NCBI GenBank assembly: GCA_030704615.1
Contig: CM060733.1
Coordinates: forward strand, 1,426,001 to 1,490,000
From: Takakia lepidozioides
Lineage: Eukaryota; Streptophyta; Takakiopsida; Takakiales; Takakiaceae
Direction: 5' to 3'
Length of the DNA stretch: 64,000 bases
Under the pieces are notes generated by a model, which had not been told where the DNA came from, did not search any database, and saw nothing but the letters and a program-made list of their open reading frames with translations. Position numbers and translations under genes: made by a program. This document shows, in pieces, positions 1-13,453 of this stretch; the first letter of the stretch is position 1, and each line of letters starts with the position of its first letter.

Positions 1-242
1 GACTAAATTAGATGCAGTTCCTATCCAAAGGTGGAACCATTTGGTTTGATATGACTTCATCACACTCTTTCCAGACAACCACGTCTGAACGTCTGAACAC
101 AAACAATGAACCGTATGAAAACAGCATTCACTAACACTTTGTATCATACACAACAAGAGTACCTAAACCACACGTGCTCTGGTTCCTTACCTTGATTATG
201 CTTTGGTTCATGTAATGTAACACCCTGAGGCCAGACCTCCAA
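1..242. other. no gene recognised
   Basis: I see no coding, RNA or mobile-element signature here. The stretch is AT-rich and leads into a tandem repeat block. Confidence 0.5.
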
Positions 243-615
243 AGCATACAATTTTCAGGCCAAGTTGAATAAAGGCAAGCTTGCTGCAATTGACCCCAAT
301 AATTCAGAGTAGTTTGACTCCCAAAACCATCCAGGGGTTTAAAGAATTCAGCATACAATTTTCAGGCCAAGTTGAACAAAGGCAAGTTCTGCAATTGACC
401 CCAATAATTCCTAGTAGTTTCACTCCCAAAACCATTCAGGGGTTAGAAAAATCAGCATACAATTTTAAGGCCAAGTTGAACAAAGGCAATCTTGCTGCAG
501 TTGACCTCAATAATTCGTAGTAGTTTCACTCCCAAAACCATCCAGGGGTTAGAAAAATCAGCATACAATTTTCAGGCCAAGTTGAATAAAGGCAAGCTTG
601 CTGCAATTGAATTCA
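243..615. repeat. tandem repeat, ~105-bp unit, about 3.5 copies
   Basis: A unit containing AGCATACAATTTTCAGGCCA recurs near positions 245, 348, 449 and 558, each time followed by AAGTTGAA(C/T)AAAGGCAA and then a segment with ACTCCCAAAACCATCCAGG. Units differ by a few substitutions and small indels. Short open frames across it exist because the unit length is nearly a multiple of three, not because it is coding. It lies downstream of the ISPF stop codon, so it may fall in or beyond its 3' UTR. Confidence 0.85.
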
Positions 616-906
616 AGCTTGCTTGTATTCATATTCTGGCACACCCTAAGCTGCAACAACCACCAGAAATATCCAAGTATCTGGTCAGGAAAACTTTTGC
701 GTCTCTAGTTGACAGTAGTACTACCAACTTTAGACCCAGCTTGTGATGCTCTTACAATAATAAGCAGTAATCGAAGTTTTGCAAAACTTGGAATATCCCT
801 CCTACATCTAGACCCATTCACAGGAGTTGTAATGTCTCATCACATGAGACTTTCTGCTTAGAACTTGGATTATCATTATACAAGGAGAGAAGAGAACTGC
901 TTGCTA

Positions 907-2972
<2,066 letters not shown>

Positions 2973-4372
2973 CACAATTTCTCTAACAACCCAAAATTCT
3001 CCGTGGTCTCTCGCAAATTGGGTGTCGAAGTTCTGTACTCAAACTGCCTGGCAAATGTCTTACGAGAGACCGAGAAGCTTGCAAGTGCGATTGTAGATTC
3101 GAGCTTCCAGTAACGAGACAAAACGCAGGAATCACTAACAACATCGAAGTGTGGAGTGGACGCTCTTGTGAACAACGTGAGTGTGACGATCCGTCAACGT
3201 AGAGATGTGACTATCGTCGATGATGGTTGACGCTTCAACGTAACCATGTGTTTCGTCGATTATGGAGAGATTTTAGCTCATTTCGTGCACTGGTTCAGTT
3301 GTGTTTCTCTTCTCGTTCTTCCGCAGCTGCTCTCTCAAATCTCTGTCGTGTGTGCAAATTACTTAGTCAGTTGGAATTGGAAACTTTCTTGTCGATCTGC
3401 GTTTTTAGTTTTGCAATTTTTCGTGCACCACTGCTGTCCAACAGGAGCCAGGGTGTTTGAGGAAGAGGTCAGATCTCTTGTCTGGTCGGTTCTTCAGACT
3501 GTTGAGTTTTCTTGGTAATGCTCTGATTGCTTTCCTTGGCTTATGTCGTTATTTCATATAAATCCAAAATATTGTTGCGTGGGCAAGCGAGGATCCAGCA
3601 CTGGTGTTCTTAGTTGTAGTCCTGTATATTTCTTGTTTCAGCATATCCTTTCTCTGGATTTCTTTCGAAGATCCTCTGGTCTCGTGCGTCTTTCGGGGGT
3701 TCTGACTCGAAAGGAATGTGAGAAACCATTCGAGTATCTGTGTCGCGCTGTTATTTGAGGCTCTTCATAAGTCTTCAAGGAGACAGTAAACCAAGACGAT
3801 TAAAATTGTCAGACAAGCTATTCCTCTACGGCTTTGTACGTCACGACATCGAGAGCTTCAACGAAATATAGGATTTCAAATCAGGAAGTCAGGAGATTTC
3901 AAGTCAAAGGCAGGAAATATAGGTTTCCTCGCTTGAGGTATGTTTTGCTTGCATCTGGAACATCGTCGTGATACCAATAGCAGTAGATTCCTAAGGGAGA
4001 GATTGGACCGCTTGATGAGAATGATGAAGGGCTGTGAGCCGTGGCTACGGCGCACCCTCGATGGTACCCGCACCCTTCTGAGTTGGTGATAGGGTCATGG
4101 AAACTCCATTTGTATCTGCCATATTGTACAGGAGACAGCATCCGGTCCAAGAAATTGTGAATTGATTCAAGGCTAGCCTCCTCCTCACCCTAGATTGCAT
4201 AATGATATTAAGGCAGCCCTCTATCTTAACCTAGATTTGACTTGGGGACTGTTGTGCAAGCAGGCATACACTAGTGCAAGGAAGGTAAGAAAGAAATGAT
4301 GGCTCATAATTCTACATGGTAAGGCTAACAGACGCACTGTTTGGGGATTGATGCTGGCAGAAAGGGAAAGAA
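2973..4372. promoter_or_regulatory. divergent intergenic region between ISPF and VAMP71
   Basis: About 1.4 kb separates the ISPF start codon (minus) from the VAMP71 start codon (plus). It should hold both promoters and 5' UTRs. No clear TATA box or other motif could be assigned, and short open frames here match no family I know. A noncoding 5' exon of VAMP71 is possible. Confidence 0.4.
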
Positions 4373-7006
4373 ATGACGATCTTGTACGCTTTAGTGGCGA
4401 GAGGCACTGTGGTACTCGCTGAGTTCAGTGCTGCATCAGGAAATGCAAGCACCATAGCACGCCGTATTTTGGAGAAGCTGCCCACAGGTGGGGACAGCAG
4501 GGTCTCATATTCCCAAGACCGACATATTTTCCACATCATGAAGGCTGATGGCCACACCTTTCTTTGCATGGCCACTGACACGTTTGGAAGTACAAGACCT
4601 TACTTTTTCCCTACATCAGGTTTATGAGTCTGATTGTCATCCATTTACTTCTTGTTGTTAGCATATGCTGCTTCTGTTGTTGATTTTGAATTGATTGACC
4701 CATATCTGGTTGGAACAATCTTTACCCTTTGTGCTTCTTTCTGTTGGGAATGGGACTCTGATTACCGAAATTTCCAACAAAACTGGAGCCTTCACAAGCA
4801 ATTGCAATATCTCTATAGTTCAGTTGTGACGAGGGAAATAGGTGGGAATTGTTTGTTGTCTCTTGTACCGTGAGTGCTGGGATCTCATGCCTGCCACTTG
4901 GAATACCAGATCATGCTACAATGTACATGGACCGGGAATGGTATTTGTGTGAATGTCTTTGACAGAGAATATACTCAGGAGATGTTGTTTACTATGGCCT
5001 TGTGGCCATAGACACTGTCTTTGAGAATGTACTCATAAGACGTTGTTTGCTGGAGCCCTGTCCTTGAGAGAGAGTGAGAGGCATAGAAATTTATTATTCA
5101 GAAGGTTTGGCTTGCCAAAGCATTATGGTAGGGAAACAGAAGTGGGTAGAGGGAAGAGGGAAGGGATGAGGGCCGAAGGGGTCCTCACTTCAATTGCTGT
5201 GAAGTCACTCAAGTAGTGGGATTGACATTAAAAGCGAAGTCTACTCTTTGTTTTCCAGATTTTTTCATGACAACACCTAGCCATGGAAGTGAATATCAGC
5301 CCACCCAGTTCAGGCTAAAGCAGACCCAACCTTTTAGTATATGTCGAGGCCCTTGAAATGAGAAAAAAGAGGTGTGGTGACAATCTTTAGTTGTTTCGAA
5401 GAGGTCTTCTCATTTAGTACCCATTACATTGCATCAGAAAAGGACCCCACCCCACCACATGCCTTAAGAATGTACCATATGGGTTCCCTTTTTCCCTGTT
5501 ACTATAATTTACGATACAGAAGTAGTCAACAAACTCTTAGTTCAAAGTTTCAAGTGTGGGGCCTTTAGGATCCTGGATATTTTTTCATTCAAGGCTGTGA
5601 AGAATTTGTTCATTTACATTCGCGTATTGAGCAGTTCCTCCATGGCCTTTTGCTTTTAATCTCCCAGCTGACTTCTCCACAGGGAGTGAAGAAAGGAAGT
5701 AATAAAATAATTATATTATGTCCACGGGAGGTTCAGATAGCACAGCAGAACAAGAGAGACAGAAAGATGTGCGCAGGTTGGTCCTTACTTATTGGGCAGA
5801 CAGAAGTCAGATTTACTGTTCCAGGTTTGCTCATTTGGCAGGGCGAATTCCTTTTGCATATTTGGAGGATATTCACATGAGATTCATGAAAACCTATGGT
5901 CGTGTAGCGTCCACTGCACTAGCATATGCAATGAACGATGAGTTCTCAAGAGTTTTGCACCAACAAATGGAGTATTACTCAAGCAACCCCAATGCAGACA
6001 CGATTAACCGGGTCAAAGGCGAGATTGCGGAGGTATATGTACATGTCCTCCTGCTCCAGTGACCCCAGTCCGCTCTGCTTCCTGCTATTCCTTTCATCCT
6101 TTCAAGATAGCACAGTATTTCGTATGTGTTCTCTGCTCCTCTGTGTCTGTCTGTCCTTATGTCCATCTCTCAGTCAGGAGCTTCAGGCTGTCGTCACGTG
6201 AGCCTTCATCCTTTCAAGCTATCGGCTCTCTATTGCCTGTTCTATTTCTCCCTCTTTTTCTGTTGTGTTGGAATCTGATTCAGGATTATTTTGGGCTTTT
6301 AGTGTTTCTGAAGTGTGCAAGTGCTGAGCAGGTCCGGGCAGTAATGGTTGAGAACATTGACAAGGTCTTAGAAAGAGGGGATCGCATAGAACTACTGGTA
6401 GACAAGACATCCACTATTCAGGACAACACATTTCGCTTTAAGAAGCAGTCACGGCGTCTTCGGCAAGCTATGTGGATCAAGAATGCCAAGCTTGTGTAAG
6501 TTACCATTGTACTTCTGCACTAGGCTTGCTTATTTAGTTGAAAGATAGGATCTGGGAAGCTTGTGCTATGTGTGTGAGAGAGAGGCGATAACCACAAGCA
6601 CGGCTGTTTCCAGAGGCGGCTCTGGTCACCTCACCTCATATGATGGTGTTAGGTGTTTGACATGTAGCCTTGTGTCATGGAAGGTACATGGACTGGTTTC
6701 ACCCTACTTCCTGCGGTTTGTGGGTTGTGTTTTTGGGAACAGTTACCAGTTTAAAAATCTTCTTGCAGGATAATCCTTGCAAATGAAATGGCCTTCATAG
6801 ATAATGATCCATTGATGACATCCCTTATGCCTTACTCTTACCTGTTGAGTCAATATTTACATCTTCATGCTTACAATTAACCGCCAATGTTTGTGCTTGG
6901 CCACATCTTTTGCAGGGCTTCATTAACTTGTCTCATCGTGGTATTACTCTACATCATCATTGCTTTCTTCTGTGGGGGCATCTTTCTCTCTTCCTGTCGC
7001 TCCTAA
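4373..7006 (+). CDS. VAMP71: VAMP71-family longin R-SNARE (vacuolar/endosomal)
   Basis: This is a longin-type R-SNARE that drives fusion of vesicles with the vacuole and late endosome. Four exons with consistent phases give 220 residues, the usual VAMP71 size: 4373-4589, 5842-6032, 6332-6495 and 6916-7006. Exon 1 begins MTILYALVARGTVVLAEF and, with exon 2 (RIPFAYLEDIH...), forms the longin domain. Exon 3 is the SNARE helix, with NIDKVLERGDRIELLVDKT carrying the zero-layer arginine of R-SNAREs. Exon 4 is the tail anchor (about 20 hydrophobic residues, LIVVLLYIIIAFF), ending with a short Cys/Ser-rich luminal tail. Splice sites are canonical (GTACAAG, GTATAT and GTAAGT donors; CAG acceptors). 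Nothing suggests decay. The match to the plant VAMP71 rather than VAMP72 group rests on the N-terminus and on TALAYAMN(D/E)EFSRVL. Confidence 0.93.
4968..5095 (+). repeat. dispersed short repeat, copy 1 (intron of VAMP71)
   Basis: Contains GAGAATGTACTCATAAGACG, GGCCTTGTGGCCATAGACAC and a GAGAGAGAGTGAGAGG tail. The same blocks recur near 15757-15815 and at the right edge of the window (63890-64000). It is probably a short interspersed element or the edge of a larger repeat; the family is not identified. Confidence 0.6.
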
Positions 7007-8580
7007 ATTGGCTGGAGCTTCTCCTTGTCAGAAATAGTACCCATTTCCTAGTACTCAATGCATGTCCATTGACCAGGTGATTTTCCAGGCTGTACATACT
7101 AAAGCAGTTGCTGTAGTTGGCAGGGCAACAAAGTCCATTTGTACCCTTGAGAACGCTTTTGTTATGAGGGTTGCTATCTGGTGGATACCTGGGAGTCCAG
7201 AGAAGGGTAGTAACATTGGTTTCTAGCCACCTTGACCTGGGGTTCAGGTGGGTCTCTAGTCTCTAGCAGCACCATCAGTTTGGAAGTGATTGTCATGATG
7301 TTGATAATTGGCATCTGCAGTAGGCCAGTTGTCATGTGGGGGTGTGGTTTAGTGCATATTTTGGACTTCGTTCCCATACCATGAAGGATCCACTGCCATG
7401 GTTGGTAGAAAGTGAACTGGGACAGTTGTGAGCCTTAAGCCAGTTATGAAGGTTGGCACAGAAGAGATGAGTACTTGGGATTGGTAGTTTCCAGTGTTGT
7501 TTTACTAGTGAGATTTGTACCTGAGTTTGCCCTGTGAAATTATTTGGAGAGGGACTTTGAAGTGCCGGATACAAGGTCAAGCAAACGAATTCCAGCTGTC
7601 CAGGTCTGTACGATGGCTGATGGATCCATGAAGCCAGTATATCATACTCTGTTGGCAAGTGGCTGCTGGCTGTCAACCAAGATTGTTACCAAACTTATTG
7701 AGGTTTTATCAGTTTACTTGATGAGCGGAGTGTTGAGAAGACTCGCCTAGATTCTGAATTGTGTGAGGGTCGAGAACAATGATTCATATTCAGCTGATGT
7801 GTTGCGGCTTAAAATTTATTCGTAACAATTTGAGTGTACCACTATTTTTTTAAATCTCTTGGCCAGTGTTATTTTCTTCCCAAGTTGAGGTGCCCAGTGC
7901 ACTTCATACACCATTTGTTGGGGGCCCAGAGGTCCTCTGGTACACAGGTCTGTTTGGAGAGATCCCTCTCTCTAACTCAATCCGGAAGTATGCGCTGTAA
8001 CACTGAAATTCTGGACCCTTGATGCCAAATCTGAATGTCAATTACCTAAAGGAAAGAACATCTTGCTTAAAAAAACTCTCCTGGTTCTCATACCCGAAAG
8101 GAAGTTGACTCCACGGATCAGCAAGGAATAAACACAAATGCACTCCTCTGATATTCAAAAGTAAGAGCTATCGCCGTGTGCTGTTCCTCTAACATCCCCT
8201 CCACAATGTTGAGAATTGAGAAGCAGTTAGTCACTCACTGGAGATAGACATGAATATGTAGAGCAGTTTCATTCGGGCCCTGATTCTAGAGTGGTCCAGG
8301 AATTACTGTGGCCCAGGAATTATACAACGTGTGCTTGTTAGCTTCCCCAGCAAAGCTCGTATGAGATCACAATTTCAGGCTACCTGTTCTATAGCTTCAC
8401 AGATCATCACCAGAAAAAAGATGGAAGAACAGTACTAGGTAGATGACGTGATACATTTCAGGAATGTATCTTAACTCATTCCAGGTTTTAATATGAACTC
8501 TAACCGCCATTAGGGTTGTGCACGACCTTACAACGTGGGTTTGAATTTGGTGCATGCAATCATCTCTCTCTGTTTTGGGC
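7007..8580. other. intergenic, no gene recognised
   Basis: Between the VAMP71 stop and the CT repeat upstream of SWP73. It should contain the VAMP71 3' UTR and the SWP73 promoter and 5' UTR. The open frames here are short and match nothing I recognise. Confidence 0.4.
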
Positions 8581-8586
8581 TCTTCG

Positions 8587-8588
<2 letters not shown>

Positions 8589-8631
<43 letters not shown>
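8589..8631 (+). repeat. (CT)n microsatellite upstream of SWP73
   Basis: About 21 uninterrupted CT units directly followed by CACAAGCTGCAG. A long pyrimidine tract ending in CAG looks like a 3' splice site, so it could be the end of a 5'-UTR intron; pyrimidine tracts are also common in plant 5' UTRs and core promoters. Confidence 0.9.
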
Positions 8632-8634
<3 letters not shown>

Positions 8635-8689
8635 AGCTGCAGAGCACCACTCTAATCTCGTGTGCGGGCACGCACACAGCAAGTGCAGG

Positions 8690-10559
8690 ATGCAGAGCGG
8701 GGGAGCGTCCTCGAGTGGGGCGACGCCATCGCCCCAGCCATCGCACACCCGCATGGCCTCGCCTGCAACTCCATACACACCGCACATGCCTGCCATGCCT
8801 CCGCCCTATTCCGCTGCTGCCAACAACGCCAAGCGCGGTCGCGTTCGGCCAGTGCCAGGGGGCGGAGGGAGCTCCTCGGCATTCAAGGGTGCAGAGATAA
8901 CGCCCGCAGCACGGAGGAAGAAGCAAAAGATAACGGAGAAGATGATACCTGAGAAGGTAGCGGCGCTATGCCCCGAGTCAGCCATATACACCCAGCTGTT
9001 GGAGTTCGAGGCGCGCGTGGACAAAGCTCTTACTCGGAAGAAGCTGGATATCCAGGAGGTTGTGCGATCACCTCCACCGGTGCAACGTACACTGAGAATG
9101 TATGTGTTTAACACTTATGCTAATCAGATCCAGAATCAGAACAACAATCAGGGCCAGAATAGTGTTTACGAACAGCCGTGGAATCCTGGGGAGCCCCCAT
9201 CTTGGACGCTACGGGTGATGGGCCGTTTGGTTGAGCCAGAAGAGAGGGACGCAGAAGGCAGTACAAAGCCAAATCCTGCGCTTCCCAAGTTTTCGTCTTT
9301 CTTTAAGAGAATTATCATACAATTGGACCCAAATCTATATCCGGAGGGTCACACAATCATCTGGGATGGAGTGCGAGCGGCTAACCATGTTGAGGGGTTC
9401 GAGATAAAGAGGAGGGGGGATAGGGAGTGTATGGTGAGAATACGGCTGGAGATGGATTATACCCCTGAGCGATTCAAGCTGTCGGCGCCTCTCGCCGAGC
9501 TCTTGGGCATCGAGGTGGATACAAGACCGCGCATCATCGCAGCGTTGTGGCAGTACATCAAGGTTAAGAAACTACAAAATCCAGGAGACCCGACCCTCAT
9601 CAACTGCGACCCTGCTTTGCATAAGGTTATGGGCGAGGAGCGCATAAAATTCGCATCAGTTTCTCATAGGCTTCATCAGCATCTATCACCCCCACAGCCC
9701 ATTCATCTTGAGCATAGAATCAGGCTTTCAGGAAATGTCCCTGCAGGCAACGCCTGCTATGATATGGGGGTAAATGTACCTGCCACCTTGCAAAAGGAGA
9801 TGACAACCTTCCTAGCCAACATTGAAAAGCACAGAGACGTTGACATGTATGACGATTTGATCACTAGTTCTATTCGCAAAATCAATGAGCACCGCCGCCG
9901 GCGTGCTTTCTTCTTGGGCTTCTGTCAGTCCCCAGTTAATTTCATCAATGGCCTCATTGCCTCCCAGAGCCGGGACATCAAGATGGTAGTGGGTCAGGGC
10001 AGCCGCAATTCTGAGAAAGAGAGGCGATCTGACTTCTACCATCAACCATGGTATGCCAACCTCCCTCTATGTGTTTGTATTACGAAGTTCATAATGCTAC
10101 TGTTTTGCGTCATTGCTCAGAATTTGGATGCCCTCTGACCTATTTGACATCATCCTAAAAGGCATGATGTTGACACTGGCACTGTTACTATAGCTCATTA
10201 TTGATGCAGAAGTGGGCACATTGTACTTTGGTTGTAGGACAGGTAAGGCAACTTTGAAAAGGGAAAAACAGAACCATCTGGATATTGCAGATATTCCACA
10301 TGTCTTTGTATGTATGAAACAAATTAAAATCGTGTAGGGGGGGCAAGGTTTTTCGAATGCCATCATGCATGTGAAAACACAAAGCCTCTGTTTTTTTGAT
10401 ACTTGAGCAACTTGGGGGACAGTTTCTTGGTTAGGGTAGAAATGACGGCTACTGCCGCTACTTATGTATAAAGGGTGGCGTTTCAGGGTTGAAGATGCAG
10501 TCATTCGATATTTGAATCGTCGACCAGCAAAGGTCTCAGATGGTCCTGGGAACACTTAA
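8690..10559 (+). CDS. SWP73: SWI/SNF complex subunit, SWP73/BAF60 type with SWIB domain
   Basis: Accessory subunit of SWI/SNF chromatin-remodelling complexes, acting in the nucleus. Two exons: 8690-10050 and 10487-10559, joined in phase inside a Trp codon (donor GTATGC, acceptor TTTCAG), giving 477 residues. The N-terminal ~85 residues are Ser/Pro/Ala-rich low complexity. After that come the conserved BAF60 blocks: KKLDIQEV, PPSWTLRVMGRL, KFSSFFKRI and GFEIKRRGD, then the SWIB region (FKLSAPLAELLGIEVDTRPR), HLSPPQPIHLEH, and the C-terminal block EHRRRRAFFLGFCQSP to VEDAVIRYLNRRP. I chose the ATG at 8690; an in-frame ATG at 8516 would put the CT repeat into the protein as a Ser-Leu run. The long intronless first exon resembles plant SWP73 homologues. 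Confidence 0.93.
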
Positions 10560-12440
10560 AAGTCTTGTACCAGCCTTAGCCCGTGTTCTCATGACAGTAG
10601 GGAACACCAACAGCTATGTCCACGAGGAAGAGCTGAACTGTAAGTGATAAGACGCACAACTATGGGCAGCACTCACTGCCCTTGCTTCCCACTGGAGGCC
10701 ACGAGAGAACAGCTTGGCTGAAGAAAGGATGATGTGGCATTTTTCAAAGTTTGGGCTGGCAGTTACATCTAATTGGCACAGGCTTGGGAGAAGGGGAATG
10801 CGGTAGACCACTTGCTGGTTTGGACAGGAGGGAATTTGGTACCAGAGAACTGGGCAGCCGAGGAGTTATTGGACCTTTACTTGGTGACCCATAACCCTTT
10901 GTAACACAGGTTGGTGCTTTTGAGTGCTTGTGCTGTCTTGAGGATACATGCTCTGATAATTCAGGACAAACGAGAGGGATGTAGACAGTAGTCTGTGTAG
11001 TTTCTGGGTTTGTCAAAGAAGCACCTTGCCCTTTTAATCCCTTGTTCAACAGGACCTGTAACTGGTTCTCTCTAAGGCTTTCTTGGTAACAATCTCTCTT
11101 CCAGTAAAGTTCAATTAGGAGAGGTTGGCAAATCAGAGAATTGGTGCAGCCTTTGACTTCCAGAAGTATGCAAATACTGAATAATAGTGGCTGATGCCAG
11201 GTCGCCTTGCTTTGCAGGTACACCACCTTGGAGCTGAGGATCGGGGCTGCAGCTGGATGGACGTTTATAGCCCTACTTACCATGAGATGTGAGTCAAATA
11301 CTCATCCACACATGACACTGAACATGTGTCATCATCTCTCCCATGGTACTTGAATAAGTGATGAAATAAATGTCAACCACCAGACAGTCACAGCATTCTC
11401 TTTCTGGTCCCATATCAGCTATTAGACTTTACTTGCCTTGCAGCAGGAAACATGCAGGTGGAGATATGCAAGTCTCAGGTTGAGACTCAGATGACATTTT
11501 CATGCAAAACATCTTGCCCACCATCTGTCTATCTCATTATGCAAGTTTTGCACATTTGGCTGATCACACCAAGGCATACAATTTTCATGGATATACAAGA
11601 AGCTGGCTGCACATGGTCACTGTTTTCATAATCTAGCTGTTCTCTTGTCATTGTTGCTTGGGCATGTTAGTAGGTGGCTTGGACTCGGAAATGTTTTGTC
11701 AGGAGCACACAAAACAACTAACTACAAATACAAGTTCTACAAACAGAAGATTTAGTGAGTGTAGTGCAACTAAGAATGGCAGGCAAAATTCAATTGAAGA
11801 TGTGAGCGCAGGTGTGAACACTCCCCAATCAAGTGCAAGCAGCACTCCAGGTACTTCGTTCTTCTGTAGTTAGGAAGAGCACGGCCATCAACAATTTCTT
11901 TTTCAAAACGCATGTGTGATTGCAGCCAAGAAGACGATGCACTCACAAGGGTGCCTGAAAGCACAGACATCTGAAGATTTGAAAGCGAAGTCCCACAGTG
12001 ATACAATAAGCGAGAGCGTGATTGTTCCGTAGTACGTGCAACTTGTATGCTAGCCTCTACACGTGACCTCACATTTCACCCATTCCAACACAAGTGCCCT
12101 CCCTCTCCATTGGCTGCTCCAATCCTCTCCCTCTTTTCCACCTTCAGGAATAGCCCCTGCCAGGGGACCCAAACATTTATCCACGTGACATTTCACAGAT
12201 TTTCACAGCTTTTTGTACTAACTTGCAATGCAGATGCCTTCAGCCAAAACTTTCAAGCAACTGAATCCTCTGGAACTTTCTACTAAATTGGCCTTTTTTT
12301 TTGCTTGTAAGCATATTCAAATGATATGAAACTTCCACAGCACCTGCCGCCTCATAATGCACTTTCTAAAAATAAAAATAAAATGTTTTTTTTTTCATAT
12401 TCAAATGACAGGTGAAAGAGGTATTTACCAGTGTTGTGCG
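10560..12440. other. intergenic, no gene recognised
   Basis: Holds a 179-codon minus-strand frame (11283-10744) and a 71-codon plus frame (11658-11873). Neither shows a domain, signal peptide or convincing codon bias, and I regard both as chance. The first few hundred bases should include the SWP73 3' UTR. Confidence 0.4.
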
Positions 12441-12970
12441 GGTAAGTTAGTGCCTTTTTAAGGAACCCACGGGGGTCGGGTATTTTTTTGGAGCCTAGTC
12501 CGGGTTCAGATCCTGGTTTTGGAAATTTGGAAAATCTGGGTCCGGGTTTGGGTCCTTGGTCCGGAGGGCACAACTCTGCAACACCTGGATTGAACCCACA
12601 ACCACTTTTGAGGTGATATGTGGCCATTACCTACACATAATACGCCTGGTTATGAAACGTGGTGATGATGACATGGCACTATGGCATCCTATTCTTGTTC
12701 TACGCTAAACTAGCTTCTGACCTTCTGTAGTGGCTACAATATTGCAAAACCTACCAAATCTAAGGTGGACCCCGCATGCCCCATCTAAACTTAAGACCCC
12801 GATCCTGACCTGCTACATGCCCCGTGGCTAGCGGATTTTAACGGATTCTGGACCTAGCAGTCGGGGTCGGTTCGGGTTTGGGTTCATTTCAAAAATGAAC
12901 ACACGTCAGGTTCCGGGTAACCTGGATCCCCAATCCGCCGGGGTCAAACCCCGGATCCGCACTATCAAGG
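12440..12970. repeat. GC-rich degenerate repeats with a tRNA-like (SINE-like) segment
   Basis: Two GGGTCCGGGTTTGGG-like patches (about 12460-12570 and 12830-12970) stand out from AT-richer flanks. On the minus strand, about 12640-12570, there is a stretch ending GTGGGTTCAATCC, which resembles a Pol III B box as in tRNA-derived SINE heads. A patch with similar GGGTACCCGGGG and CCGGACCCGCAC words occurs at 29050-29095. The element family and ends are not defined. Confidence 0.35.
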
Positions 12971-13453
12971 GTAGGGGCCTGATTTGTGAGCTGTCGCTTG
13001 TCGCTTCCAGGTGTTTTCTCTTTCAACAAAAAAAAAAAAGACATGAAACTTCCACAGCACCTGCCTCATAATGCACCCCCAGCCCCACCTATCCCTCCAT
13101 CTGCAGACTTTTTGGGAGGTAAGGGAGGTAATGGCCGGGGAAGGTAGATCAGGAAAATAGCACCAATGCGTGTGTCTGCGGCTCTCCTTAGCAGGGAGCC
13201 AACAACACAATAACATAAATTGACAGACACATCGAAAGGAAGCTTGTGCGGTAGGTGACCCGAATACAGGGATAGACAACGTGTAGCACCCCACAGACAA
13301 AGAGTCTGCACAGTGTCTGCATGCTTGCCTACAACAGCCCGCACTCTTGCATGTCCTCGTGAAGAGAGCTAAGTTAGCAGAGAAGAGAGCAGCTGGTCAA
13401 AGTTGGCAGTTGAAAGTAGAGTCTCTGGTTCGAATTACAAACTTTGAAGGAGA

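Noticed and set aside
8516-8689. Upstream in-frame ATG that extends SWP73 through the CT repeat
   Set aside because: It would add a Ser-Leu run encoded by a microsatellite; family proteins do not have this, and a splice-acceptor-like CAG follows the repeat.
10744-11283. 179-codon minus-strand ORF downstream of SWP73
   Set aside because: No domain, no conserved-looking motif, no splice or neighbour support; probably chance.
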